The notes under the pieces: model-generated
The model's database searches: none
What the model was told of the DNA's origin: nothing
What the model saw: only the letters and a program-made list of their open reading frames with translations
Source of the DNA: Clostridia bacterium
GTDB lineage: Bacteria > Bacillota_A > Clostridia > Christensenellales > Aristaeellaceae
Assembly (NCBI GenBank): GCA_017938645.1
Contig: JAGBBE010000078.1
Coordinates: 1-39,370, forward strand
Length of the DNA: 39,370 nt
Direction: 5' to 3'
Translations under genes and position numbers: made by a program
Shown here: positions 25,247-33,615 of the stretch, piece by piece
Layout: each line of letters opens with the position of its first letter
Position numbering within the stretch: the first letter of the stretch is position 1

Positions 25247-26164
25247 ATGAGCAAACCCGTTCTGGTCATCATGGCAGCTGGTATGGGCAGCCGCTACGGC
25301 GGACTGAAGCAGATGGATCCCGTGGGCCCCGATGGAGAGCTGATTCTGGACTATTCCCTGTTTGATGCAAAGCGCGCCGGCTTTGAGCGCGCGGTGATCA
25401 TCATCAAAAAGGAAAACGAGCAGGATTTCCGTGACGTTCTGGGCGACCGTGTAAGCAAGCACATGCAGATCGACTACGCCTATCAGGCTCTGGACAATAT
25501 TCCCGAGGGCTTTGACATTCCCGAGGGCCGCGTCAAGCCCTGGGGCACCGGTCACGCCGTGCTGTGCGCGGCCGAAAAGGTCGGCGACGCTCCCTTCTGC
25601 GCCATCAATGCCGATGACTATTACGGCCGCGAAGCGTTCCAGCTGTGCTACGATCATCTTACGAAGCTGTCTTCCGACAAGGATCTGTGCATGGTCGGCT
25701 ACCTGATCAAGAATACCCTGAGCGAAACCGGCAGCGTTGCCCGCGGCGTATGCACGCTGGATGAAAACAGCTGTCTGACGGACCTCAAGGAGCGTACCCA
25801 CATCATCTCCAGCGTGGACGGTCCGCTGTTTACCGAAGACGGCAAGAACTATACCCTGCTCTCTCCCGAGACGGTTGTGAGCATGAACATGTGGGGCTTC
25901 TCGGCCGCCATGATGCAGCACCTCAAGGACGGCTTCCCGCAGTTCCTTGCCGAAAAGGTGCCTGCCAATCCGCTCAAGGCCGAATACTTCCTGCCCAGCG
26001 TGGTTGACGCCCAGCTCAATGCCGGGGCCACCGCCCGTGTGTACACCACGCCCGACAAGTGGTACGGTGTTACCTACCGCGAGGACCGCGCCGAAGTGGT
26101 GGACGCTCTCTCCCGCATGACGGAAGAAGGCCTGTACCCCAATCCCATGTGGCCGAAAAACTGA
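25247..26164 (+). CDS. Sugar-1-phosphate nucleotidyltransferase
   Basis: A 305-residue GT-A-fold enzyme expected to join a sugar-1-phosphate to a nucleoside triphosphate. The N-terminal signature AAGMGSRYGGLKQMD (10-24) gives the nucleotide-binding loop and catalytic Arg/Lys. INADDYYG (metal Asp pair) and MNMWGFS further along, plus the late DKWYGVTYREDRAEV, complete the core. A left-handed beta-helix acyltransferase domain, as in GlmU, is missing. Placed after the NahK-like kinase, it most likely makes UDP-GlcNAc or UDP-GalNAc. A different sugar or nucleotide is possible. A terminator follows. Confidence 0.85.
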   Translation: MSKPVLVIMAAGMGSRYGGLKQMDPVGPDGELILDYSLFDAKRAGFERAVIIIKKENEQDFRDVLGDRVSKHMQIDYAYQALDNIPEGFDIPEGRVKPWGTGHAVLCAAEKVGDAPFCAINADDYYGREAFQLCYDHLTKLSSDKDLCMVGYLIKNTLSETGSVARGVCTLDENSCLTDLKERTHIISSVDGPLFTEDGKNYTLLSPETVVSMNMWGFSAAMMQHLKDGFPQFLAEKVPANPLKAEYFLPSVVDAQLNAGATARVYTTPDKWYGVTYREDRAEVVDALSRMTEEGLYPNPMWPKN

Positions 26165-26177
26165 TTCCATATTCCAA

Positions 26178-26213
26178 CAGGCAGGGCTTCATCTGATTGC
26201 CCTGCCCGTTTTG
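26178..26213 (+). terminator. Terminator of the kinase-nucleotidyltransferase operon
   Basis: Arms GGCAGGGC (26180-26187) and GCCCTGCC (26199-26206), followed by CGTTTTG. The next ribosome binding site starts only about 4 nt later, so some read-through into the VanY gene is possible. Confidence 0.7.
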
Positions 26214-26229
26214 ATAAGGAGCCCGGATT

Positions 26230-27501
26230 TTGAAGATCAAACTTTCTGCGATCCTGTTTACGCTTGTTCTTATCGGCGCAGTAATCGCCATTGCACTTCT
26301 CGCTCCGCAGATGACGCAGGCACGGCGTACGCTTGAAATCGAGCTTTCTGCAACGCCCACACCCACGGCGGATGTACGCAGCATGTACATGATTACGCCT
26401 GATCCCAACATGACGCCCGAGCCCACCGTGTTTCTGATGAAACTGGGCGTAAAGGGCGATGCAGTGCGCAAGCTGCAGGAACGCCTGCGCGATCTGGGCT
26501 ACTACTCCGGCGAGGTCGACGGTCAGTACGGTCCCGGCACGCAGGAGGCCGTAATCCGCTTTCAGGCCCAGCACGGGCTGACGGCCGACGGCATCGCAGG
26601 CGAAAGCACACGCACGCATCTGTACCTGAATTCTGCACAGACCTTTATTCCGACGCCTGCGCCCACGCCTACGCCGGCTCTGCTCAAAAAGGGCGCCAAC
26701 GGCGAATCAGTCAAGGAGATGCAGCGCAGGCTGCAGGAACTGGGCTATTATGAAGGCTCCATCGACGGTGATTTCGGCGGCGGCACAGAGGAGGCTGTGC
26801 GCCTGTTCCAGAGCCAGAACGGTCTGGACGTGGACGGCGTGGCTGCAAAGAAGACCTTCGCGCTTCTCTACAGCGAAAACGCCAAACAGGTGACCATCAC
26901 TCCAACGCCCGATCCCAACGCCATGCCGATGCTCGTCAACCGCGAATATCCCATCGACGAAAGCTTCAAGCCCCGCGATCTGGTCAGGCTCAAAAACGTG
27001 ATTCCCTCTTCTGTGGCCACCGTCAAGGGCAGCGACATTGAGGGCGATCGCACGGCGGTTAACGCGATGATTGAGATGTTCAAGGCCGCACATCAGGATG
27101 GCGTGACCGACTGGCAGATTTCCGCAGGATACCGAAGCTACAAGTACCAGAAGAACCTCTTTGACAAGCAGGTGCAGGAGTATCGAAACGAAGGCTTCAG
27201 CCAGCAGAATGCCATTTCCGCCACGCGTCAGACCGTAGCGGATCCCGGTACCAGCGAACACCACACAGGGCTTGCTTTCGACATCACCGTACCCGGCACC
27301 ATTTTCAAAGGAACCGAGGAACAAAAGTGGCTGCACAAGCACTGCTGGGAATATGGATTTGTCATTCGCTATCAGGAGGACAAGGAGGATATCACCGGCT
27401 ATCTGGCTGAATGCTGGCACATCCGCTACGTCGGTCTGCCCCACAGCATCGACATGCGCGACCGGAATCTCTGTCTGGAGGAATATCTGGGCATCGTGTA
27501 A
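26230..27501 (+). CDS. D-alanyl-D-alanine carboxypeptidase, VanY type, with two peptidoglycan-binding domains
   Basis: Zinc peptidase trimming D-Ala from peptidoglycan stem peptides outside the membrane. The start is the TTG at 26230, 8 nt after AAGGAG. The 423 residues begin with a membrane anchor or signal (about 5-26). Two PG_binding_1 repeats follow (about 72-131 and 153-214). Both carry the repeated pattern LQ-x-RL-x-(D/E)LGYY and are linked by Pro/Thr-rich spacers. The VanY/DacB-like domain runs from about 244. Zinc ligands are in SEHHTGLAFD (His near 344, Asp 351) and AECWHIRY (catalytic Glu 394, His 397). The repeats suggest duplication of one wall-binding unit. No vancomycin-resistance genes are nearby, so wall maturation is the likely role. 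Confidence 0.92.
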   Translation: MKIKLSAILFTLVLIGAVIAIALLAPQMTQARRTLEIELSATPTPTADVRSMYMITPDPNMTPEPTVFLMKLGVKGDAVRKLQERLRDLGYYSGEVDGQYGPGTQEAVIRFQAQHGLTADGIAGESTRTHLYLNSAQTFIPTPAPTPTPALLKKGANGESVKEMQRRLQELGYYEGSIDGDFGGGTEEAVRLFQSQNGLDVDGVAAKKTFALLYSENAKQVTITPTPDPNAMPMLVNREYPIDESFKPRDLVRLKNVIPSSVATVKGSDIEGDRTAVNAMIEMFKAAHQDGVTDWQISAGYRSYKYQKNLFDKQVQEYRNEGFSQQNAISATRQTVADPGTSEHHTGLAFDITVPGTIFKGTEEQKWLHKHCWEYGFVIRYQEDKEDITGYLAECWHIRYVGLPHSIDMRDRNLCLEEYLGIV

Positions 27502-27511
27502 GGACCATTCA

Positions 27512-27548
27512 GCCCCGGAAGGAATGCATCCTTCCGGGGCAATTTTTT
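27512..27548. terminator. Bidirectional terminator between the VanY gene and the unknown three-gene module
   Basis: Perfect 12-bp arms GCCCCGGAAGGA and TCCTTCCGGGGC around ATGCA, followed by AATTTTTT. Confidence 0.92.
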
Positions 27549-29157
27549 ATTCTCCGAACATGCTGACCTGCTCGAACCATTGTCCGTTGGAAGCCTGCAT
27601 GCGGTTGTTTCTGGCCGGTTTGGCCTGCTGGGAGCGTTCGGGCTTGTCCGTCAGATCCGTCAGCGCAAAGGTATGCTTGAAGCTGCGCATGGCGTATCCG
27701 CTTTCAATACAATGTTCGCGCTGGAAATCGTGCATAAAAGTTGCATCCGCTTCGGAGCGTGCTCTTGCCTTGCGGCGCAGATAGTCGATGTCCGCGTCAT
27801 AGCCGCTGCGCTGGCCATGATCGGAGGGTTCATCGGCCACCATACGGCTCAAACGCTCCACCTGCGAGTCGAGCAAATCGCGCGCGCGGTCGTAGGAACG
27901 CGTACCGTAATACGTCTGACCCAGCGCGCTTTCGCGGCAGTACATGGCGTCGATCAGCCTGCCCTTGTGCTCCTGCCACTCGGCCAGCACGCGCATGTGC
28001 AGGTACTCCTCTTCGCAGATGCGGTCATTTTTGCAGGTGAGGCTGTGCGTTTCCTCGCCCAGCTGCCCGCGCTGCAAAAGCGAAAGGCTGTTTGGCAGAT
28101 AGACCAGCCGGTTGAGCCTGCCCTGCGGATTCATACCGCTGCCGTAAGCCGGATTGTTGATGGTTTCGGCAACCATGAGCGTGAGATTTCGGTCGCGTAC
28201 CACCGCCACCCGAACACGGTCGGGATACACGCCGCCGCGCGCCTCCCAGTCGCAGGCAGGAGCAATCTGGAATCCTTCACAGAGCGCACGTACATCCACA
28301 ACCATCCGCCGCTTGTCGATATATTCGCTCGCATCCTGATAGACCATCCACAAATCGCCCGGAATGCGGTCATCCTCAAAATGAAGCTGCATAAGCCTCG
28401 CCGTATCGCGCGTGACGCATTGTGGTTCAAAGCAGTCGCAGGCACAGCGGAAAGGCACATACTGCGGAATGTGCTCACTTTGCTTCGCGCTTTCGGTATA
28501 CCATTCAGAAGGAGAAGTCTGACTCAGGTGCAGATCGCGCATCATGCTGATTTCCTGCAGCACGCGGCCCAGTTCGCGCTGGCGCACGCATACTGGCTGC
28601 AGCTTGTGCTGCGTCAGATAGCTTTCCTCCAGGAAATCTGCGTCATAGGGATCCCCCGCGTCAAGCCGTTCCGCCAGCCACGCGCTGTAATGACGGCATC
28701 GCTGCGTAATGCCCATGCTGCGTTCGGCGTTTTCCAGCAGCACGCCCGCGCGCGGATAGAGGCTTTCAGGCAGCGCAACGGCCTGATGGCCTCCGCCGAT
28801 CATGTAGATGCAAAGCCTGTCGCCTGCAAAGGGCTGATACTGCGGAAAGAGCCTGATCCATGCCTGATCCACCGTGACCGCGCCGCCTGCGAACACATCG
28901 TCCTGATCAAAGCATCGGCGGCGGTTTTCGCCTGCATAGAGCATGGGAAGACGATCGCTGAGAACACGGTGATAACTTGCCGCATCGCGCGCAAAGCGGC
29001 CGTTTTCATAGGGCATATCCACGATCAGTTCCAGCGGAAACAGCGGCAGAAATGTGCGGTATCTTTTGGGCAGATCCTCATCATGGGCGAAGAGACGCGC
29101 CGCCTGTGACCACAGCATGCTCACGTCCAGCCCTGCATAGCTGATGATGTTTTCCAC
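27547..29157 (-). CDS. Uncharacterised 536-residue protein of a three-gene module
   Basis: I do not recognise this protein. I choose GTG at 29157 (M-E-N-I-I-S-Y-A-G-L) because AAGGAGG lies 8 nt before it. The 536 residues have no signal peptide and no membrane segment, so it is probably cytosolic. Visible features are an acidic N-terminal third and a central Cys cluster CACDCFEPQC (238-247), with further Cys at about 293, 302, 375 and 381. A basic, Arg-rich helical C-terminal region (about 395-500) contains YDADIDYLRRKARARSEAD, and the tail is short and polar. The cysteines might bind metal. The gene is third in an operon behind a 134-residue and a 192-residue gene. The partner's Syd/SUKH-like look suggests a toxin-immunity, defence or interaction module. 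That is a guess from context only. Confidence 0.6.
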   Translation of the reverse strand: MENIISYAGLDVSMLWSQAARLFAHDEDLPKRYRTFLPLFPLELIVDMPYENGRFARDAASYHRVLSDRLPMLYAGENRRRCFDQDDVFAGGAVTVDQAWIRLFPQYQPFAGDRLCIYMIGGGHQAVALPESLYPRAGVLLENAERSMGITQRCRHYSAWLAERLDAGDPYDADFLEESYLTQHKLQPVCVRQRELGRVLQEISMMRDLHLSQTSPSEWYTESAKQSEHIPQYVPFRCACDCFEPQCVTRDTARLMQLHFEDDRIPGDLWMVYQDASEYIDKRRMVVDVRALCEGFQIAPACDWEARGGVYPDRVRVAVVRDRNLTLMVAETINNPAYGSGMNPQGRLNRLVYLPNSLSLLQRGQLGEETHSLTCKNDRICEEEYLHMRVLAEWQEHKGRLIDAMYCRESALGQTYYGTRSYDRARDLLDSQVERLSRMVADEPSDHGQRSGYDADIDYLRRKARARSEADATFMHDFQREHCIESGYAMRSFKHTFALTDLTDKPERSQQAKPARNNRMQASNGQWFEQVSMFGE

Positions 29158-29176
29158 GCCTCCCGCCTCCTTTTTC

Positions 29177-29755
29177 TCAGATTCGATAAACAAATTGCAG
29201 CTTTGGCAAAAGCCGGTCCAGTCCAAGCTTCAGATCCAGCATCCGCACCTCCGATGACGCATAGCGCACATATACGCCGCCATCCTCTGCGCGCACCATC
29301 AACAGCAGCGGCTCCCCATCGTCCGACGTCTGCGCCATGCAGTAGGAAAGCGGCGTTTCCGGCTCAAACCGGTGCGCCATCATCGCCTCTTCAAATGCGC
29401 GTTCCGGCGGGCGCGAAACCGTATTGCGGCAGGTTTCAAAAATTCTTCCATACAAAAAGCTCAGCGGGCCTCCGGCGTTGGCCACCGGCAGCACAAAATT
29501 GATCTCCAGGAACTGGCACAGCGACAGATACTCGCGGATGCTTTCGTGAAACCGATGCGCATCCCGACCAAGCGGAACTTCTTTTTCCCACGCCACCGGC
29601 TGCCAGAACGAGCAGCCCGGGCGCGTACATCCCGGCAAAAGCAGCTTTTCATCCATTGGCTCCCGCAGATAAGTAATGGGCCTGCGTCCGGTTTCGCGGA
29701 TAGCCGTCTGCTGATAGCGCACGAGGCAGTCGCGCATGATATTGGTAATGGCCAT
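29177..29755 (-). CDS. Putative Syd/SUKH-superfamily protein
   Basis: A 192-residue soluble protein. The ATG at 29755 has GGGAGG 6 nt upstream. By eye it follows the layout of Syd, the SecY-interacting protein of the SUKH superfamily. A helical start (about 1-20) is followed by LPGCTRPGCSFWQPVAWE, where FWQPV at 50-54 corresponds to the Syd YWQP. A helix then a strand (SLCQFLEINFVLPVA), a central helical part, and paired strands (PLLLMVRAEDGGVYVRYAS) lead to a final helix with LDRLLPKLQF. SUKH proteins are frequent as immunity proteins in polymorphic toxin systems, and Syd itself checks SecYEG. The match is remote. It lies 13 nt after the 134-residue gene and 19 nt before the 536-residue gene. 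Confidence 0.5.
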   Translation of the reverse strand: MAITNIMRDCLVRYQQTAIRETGRRPITYLREPMDEKLLLPGCTRPGCSFWQPVAWEKEVPLGRDAHRFHESIREYLSLCQFLEINFVLPVANAGGPLSFLYGRIFETCRNTVSRPPERAFEEAMMAHRFEPETPLSYCMAQTSDDGEPLLLMVRAEDGGVYVRYASSEVRMLDLKLGLDRLLPKLQFVYRI

Positions 29756-29768
29756 AGCGCGCCTCCCT

Positions 29769-30173
29769 TCAGCGAGCGGTATAGTTCAGCCGGACTTCGC
29801 TCCGGCCGGTATGCGGATCGGTCATAAACAGCAGTTCGCCAAACGGACAGAGCACGCGCACCGTTTCCATGGTGCCCATACACGGGTCGTTGAGTCCCAT
29901 TTTGGCAAACAGAAACGCCCGCTGCTTCTGCGCGCCGCGCGGTTCCTTGCCGCCGATGGAGCTTACGCACAGGCTGATGCTCTGCACCGCGCCGCCTTCG
30001 ACCGTACAGATCGGAACAAGCCTGCCGCCGGTTACAGCATGGCTCTGCAGGCGTATGGTTCCCTGCTGTGCGCCATCAAGCCTCTCGGCCAGCTCGTCCA
30101 TGGGCAGTCCCGCCGACAGACGCATGCCGTCCGCAAAGGTCAATTCGCCTGTTTCGCGATTCAAAAAGGCCAT
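29769..30173 (-). CDS. Uncharacterised 134-residue protein, first gene of the module
   Basis: Not assigned to a family with certainty. The ATG at 30173 follows AAAGGAG with 7-nt spacing, and a promoter lies upstream. The opening NRETGELTFADGMRLSAGLPMDEL resembles the beta-hairpin start of small proteins often met beside toxin-immunity loci, but this is an impression and not a domain match. The rest alternates short strands (VPICTVEGGAVQSISLCV, TVRVLCPFGELLFMTD) with one helix (PRGAQKQRAFLFAKMGL), compatible with a small beta-rich cytosolic domain. No signal peptide or membrane segment is visible. It leads a co-directional run with the 192- and 536-residue genes, spaced 13 and 19 nt. Confidence 0.6.
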   Translation of the reverse strand: MAFLNRETGELTFADGMRLSAGLPMDELAERLDGAQQGTIRLQSHAVTGGRLVPICTVEGGAVQSISLCVSSIGGKEPRGAQKQRAFLFAKMGLNDPCMGTMETVRVLCPFGELLFMTDPHTGRSEVRLNYTAR

Positions 30174-30207
30174 GCCGACGCTCCTTTCCTGCTGTCTTCC
30201 ATCATTC

Positions 30208-30237
30208 AGTCTATCATTGCAAAGGGCAGGCTGTCAA
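30208..30237 (-). promoter_or_regulatory. Promoter of the three-gene module
   Basis: Minus strand: consensus TTGACA, an 18-bp spacer, TAGACT, about 35 nt before the ATG at 30173. Confidence 0.6.
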
Positions 30238-30245
30238 CGCAGGAT

Positions 30246-30275
30246 TTGCCAAACACGTGCCTGTTATGGTACAAT
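30246..30275 (+). promoter_or_regulatory. Promoter of the GH13 amylase gene
   Basis: TTGCCA (30246-30251), an 18-bp spacer, TACAAT (30270-30275) with TGG before it. It is back to back with the module promoter. Confidence 0.7.
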
Positions 30276-30324
30276 ACGCCTTGCCGCGCCCGAAACGGCG
30301 CTGATCTCAGAACGGAGGAACCGT

Positions 30325-32109
30325 ATGCTTTATCATGATTCCCACGATGCAAACTACCGCTCCCCCATCGGCCCGGTCAAGGCCGGTCATCAGCTTACCG
30401 TACGTTTCTGGTGCGACGAAAGCGACCGCGTGATCCTGCGTACATGGGATGGACGCGAAAGCCAGTATGAAATGACTCCCATCGGCGACGACCGCTTTGA
30501 AGCGACCATCGTGGTTCCCAAAACCCCGATGCTTTTCTGGTACGATTTCATCATTCCGCGCCAGTATGATGTGGCGCGCTACGGCACGTCCGCCGATCAG
30601 CTGGGCGGCGTTGGTTCCTATTATGCCACACAGCCGCGCAGCTATCAGGTAACGGTCTACGATCCGGCCTACCAGACGCCCGAATACCTGCGCCGCGGCG
30701 TTGTGTACCAGATCTTCCCTGACCGCTTCTTCAAGGACAAAAACGGCCAGAAGGGACGCCTTCGCAAAATCGCCCAGGCGCATCCGGAAGCCACCTTCCA
30801 CGAAAACTGGAATGAAAAGCCCACGCTGGATCCCGATCCTGCAAACGGCGACAACCGCGCGCTGGACTTCTTCGGCGGCACGCTCAAGGGCATCAAACAG
30901 AAGCTGGATTACCTTGAAGAGCTGGGCGTGAGCATCCTCTACATCAACCCCATCTTCCGCGCCCGTTCCAATCACCGCTATGACACCGGCAGCTACGAAG
31001 AGGTCGATCCCATTCTCGGCGACAACGAGGCCTTTGACGAGCTGGCCGCCGCCGCCGAAAAGCGCGGTATGCGCATCATGCTCGACGGCGTGTTCAGCCA
31101 CACCGGCTGCGACAGCCAGTATTTCAACCGCTATGGCCGCTACGACAACGTAGGCGCTTACCAAAGCAAGGAAAGCCCCTACTATAGCTGGTACAGCTTT
31201 GAGGAGTTCCCCGACAAGTACAACTCGTGGTGGGGCTTCTACACCCTGCCCGCTGTGGACAAGAGCAACCGCGCGTACCGCGACTATCTGCTTGGTGAAA
31301 ATGGCGTGCTGCCCGGCTGGATCAAGCGCGGCGCGTGCGGCTGGCGTCTGGACGTGGTGGATGAACTGCCCATGGACATGGTGCGTGAGATGCGTCAGTC
31401 CGTCAAAAAGGCCGATCCCGACAGCACGCTGCTGGGCGAGGTATGGGAAGACGCGAGCAACAAGACCGCCTACGGCGCTGTTCGCTCCTACTGCATCGGC
31501 GACGCGCTGGACAGCGTGATGAACTATCCGCTGCGCCGCGCTGTCATCGATTTCTTCACCGGCGTGACCGACGCTTATCAGCTCCGCCGGGTGATTCTCA
31601 ACCAGCAGGAGGTTTATCCCGCGCCCTTCTATTATTCCCTGATGAATCTGCTTGGCAGCCACGACCGCGTCCGCATCCTCAACGCCCTGTGCGGCTATGA
31701 CCGCGAAGGCGCCATCCAGATGGACCGCTTGGAAGCGTCGAAGGTGCAGCTTGGCAAGCGCGAGCTCAAATCCGCCAAGAAGCGCTATGTGGAAGCCGTC
31801 AAACTCCTGTGCGCGCTGCCCGGTGCCCCCACCATCTACTACGGCGATGAAATCGGCATGACCGGCATGGCCGATCCATGGAACCGCGCGCCGATGGCTT
31901 GGGACGACGCCGATGACGCGCTGCGCGCAGAAATCGCAAAGCTCCTCCATGCGCGCCGCGAAAGCGCTATGCTTCAGACCGGCTGCCTGAAGGTGGAAAC
32001 CGTTGACGCCGATACCATCCGCATCATCCGCTATGCCGAAAACGGCGCGGACGTGTTCGGTCAGCCCATCGAAGGCGAGAACGTAACCGTCACCATTTCC
32101 CGCAAGTAA
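30325..32109 (+). CDS. Intracellular GH13 glycosidase (neopullulanase/maltogenic amylase type)
   Basis: Alpha-amylase-family enzyme acting on alpha-glucan oligosaccharides. The ATG at 30325 follows GGAGG. The frame stays open upstream, but that part lies over the promoter and the opposite gene. The 594 residues have an N-terminal beta-sandwich of about 110 residues, then the (beta/alpha)8 barrel from about 125 (VVYQIFPDRF). Conserved regions are DGVFSHTG (254-261), WRLDVVDE with the nucleophile Asp343, GEVWED with the acid Glu372, and LLGSHD with Asp447. No signal peptide is present, so it works on imported maltodextrins or cyclodextrins in the cytosol. The C-terminal domain is short. A MATE transporter gene follows after 33 nt. 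Confidence 0.93.
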   Translation: MLYHDSHDANYRSPIGPVKAGHQLTVRFWCDESDRVILRTWDGRESQYEMTPIGDDRFEATIVVPKTPMLFWYDFIIPRQYDVARYGTSADQLGGVGSYYATQPRSYQVTVYDPAYQTPEYLRRGVVYQIFPDRFFKDKNGQKGRLRKIAQAHPEATFHENWNEKPTLDPDPANGDNRALDFFGGTLKGIKQKLDYLEELGVSILYINPIFRARSNHRYDTGSYEEVDPILGDNEAFDELAAAAEKRGMRIMLDGVFSHTGCDSQYFNRYGRYDNVGAYQSKESPYYSWYSFEEFPDKYNSWWGFYTLPAVDKSNRAYRDYLLGENGVLPGWIKRGACGWRLDVVDELPMDMVREMRQSVKKADPDSTLLGEVWEDASNKTAYGAVRSYCIGDALDSVMNYPLRRAVIDFFTGVTDAYQLRRVILNQQEVYPAPFYYSLMNLLGSHDRVRILNALCGYDREGAIQMDRLEASKVQLGKRELKSAKKRYVEAVKLLCALPGAPTIYYGDEIGMTGMADPWNRAPMAWDDADDALRAEIAKLLHARRESAMLQTGCLKVETVDADTIRIIRYAENGADVFGQPIEGENVTVTISRK

Positions 32110-32142
32110 TCTTTCTTCCAGCAAAGAGAAGGTGCACCAACG

Positions 32143-33534
32143 ATGAAAAAACGTTCCTTCAAGCTTCCGTGGGCCATGCTGCCGGTGATTTTCTCACTGG
32201 CATGGCCCACCATGCTCGAGCAGCTCATGCAGACCGCCGTGCAGTATATCGACACAGCAATGGTGGGATCGCTCGGCACGCAGGCTACCGCCGCCGTGGG
32301 CGCAACAAGCACCGTGGGCTGGCTGGTGGGCAGTTCTGTTTCCGCGCTCGGCGTTGGTTTTCTGAGCTTCATCGCCCGTGCGTACGGCGCCAACGACAAG
32401 GAACGTGCCGCGCGCGTAGCCTCGCAGGCCGTGCTGGCCGTGCTGTTTTCCGGCATTCTCTTCACCGTGGCTGCACTCAGTCTGAGTCCCGTGGTGCCTG
32501 TGTGGATGCAGGTGGATCCCTCCATCCGCGCTCTGGCGTCGCAGTATTTCTTCATCCTGTATACGCCCATGCTGCCCAGAGCCGCAAGCATCATCTTCGG
32601 CACCGCGCTGCGCGCAGCCGGCGATACCAAAACACCCATGCGCGTGGGCATCTGGGTGAATGTGATCAACGTCGTGCTCAACTTCCTGCTGATCTACCCC
32701 ACCCGTACGCTGAATGTGCTTGGCCTTTCCTTCACCATGCCCGGCGCAGGCTGGGGTGTGACCGGCGCGGCCGTGGCAAGCGCGATTGCCTTCACGGTTG
32801 GCGGTACCAGGATGACCGCCGCCTTCTGGAAGCACCCGGTCATTTCTCCGCGCGGCCAGAGTCTCAGCCCCGACTGGGAAGTGCTGCGTCCCTGTTTGAA
32901 GGTGGCGCTGCCCAATATGATGCAGCGCTTCGGAACCTCGCTTGGCTACGTTGCATTTGCTTCCATGATCAACTCTCTGGGTGAGATTTCTACCGCTGCA
33001 CATACCATCGCAAACACGGTGGAATCCGCCTTCTACATTCCCGCCTACGGCATGCAGACCGCCACCGGAACGCTGGCCGGCAACGCGCTGGGCGCAAAGG
33101 ACAAGCAGCGCATGCGCGACCTGACCCGCATGATTCTGGTTGTCGAGGTTGCCATGATGGCCGTAACCGGCGGATTGCTCTTCGCCTTTGCTCCCAACAT
33201 GATGAGCCTGTTCTCCACAAGCCCTGCGGTGATTGCGCTTGGCTCTACGTTTCTTCGTATGGTTGCCGTAAGCGAACCCTTCTACGGCGTGTCGGTTGTG
33301 ATCGAGGGCCTGATGCAGGGCGTTGGCAAAACGGTCACGCCGTTTGTGTACAACATCATCGGCATGTGGGGCATCCGCATCGTAGGCACGTTCATCTGCA
33401 CGCAGCTGCTCGGAATGGGACTCGTATCGGCATGGGCCTGCATGATCTCGCACAATCTGCTGCTGTTCGTGCTGTTTGTCATCCACTACTTCAGCGGCAA
33501 GTGGAACCCTCTGAACGCACCCAAAGAAGCATAA
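32143..33534 (+). CDS. MATE-family efflux transporter (second copy)
   Basis: A 463-residue inner-membrane antiporter of the multidrug and toxin extrusion family with about twelve membrane segments. Typical blocks are LAWPTMLEQLMQTAVQYID, ARAYGAND, FGTALRAAGDTKTPMRV, and in the second half LPNMMQRFGTSLG and TATGTLAGNALGAKD. It differs clearly from the MATE protein at 5915-7297 and is not a recent duplicate of it. The ribosome binding site is a moderate AAGGTG. It lies 33 nt after the amylase gene with no hairpin between them, so co-transcription is likely. A link in function with the amylase is not obvious. Confidence 0.92.
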   Translation: MKKRSFKLPWAMLPVIFSLAWPTMLEQLMQTAVQYIDTAMVGSLGTQATAAVGATSTVGWLVGSSVSALGVGFLSFIARAYGANDKERAARVASQAVLAVLFSGILFTVAALSLSPVVPVWMQVDPSIRALASQYFFILYTPMLPRAASIIFGTALRAAGDTKTPMRVGIWVNVINVVLNFLLIYPTRTLNVLGLSFTMPGAGWGVTGAAVASAIAFTVGGTRMTAAFWKHPVISPRGQSLSPDWEVLRPCLKVALPNMMQRFGTSLGYVAFASMINSLGEISTAAHTIANTVESAFYIPAYGMQTATGTLAGNALGAKDKQRMRDLTRMILVVEVAMMAVTGGLLFAFAPNMMSLFSTSPAVIALGSTFLRMVAVSEPFYGVSVVIEGLMQGVGKTVTPFVYNIIGMWGIRIVGTFICTQLLGMGLVSAWACMISHNLLLFVLFVIHYFSGKWNPLNAPKEA

Positions 33535-33540
33535 ATTCAG

Positions 33541-33569
33541 ACCGTCGGGGTTTTCCCCGACGGTTTTTT
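33541..33569 (+). terminator. Terminator after the second MATE gene
   Basis: Perfect 10-bp arms ACCGTCGGGG and CCCCGACGGT around TTTT, followed by a T run. Confidence 0.93.
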
Positions 33570-33615
33570 GTGTTATGATGAAGACAGCAATTCGTACCGA
33601 CAAGGAGGCCTTTCC

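Noticed and set aside
24068..26170. A 700-codon minus-strand frame opposite the kinase and nucleotidyltransferase genes
   Set aside because: The plus-strand genes have clear motifs, promoter, ribosome binding sites and terminator. The antisense frame has none of these.
26650..26960. Tandem repeat DNA in the VanY gene
   Set aside because: The repetition is at protein level (two peptidoglycan-binding domains and Pro/Thr linkers), not a DNA tandem array.
30307..32124. A 605-codon minus-strand frame opposite the GH13 gene
   Set aside because: The GH13 catalytic motifs fix the coding strand; the antisense product has no recognisable domain.
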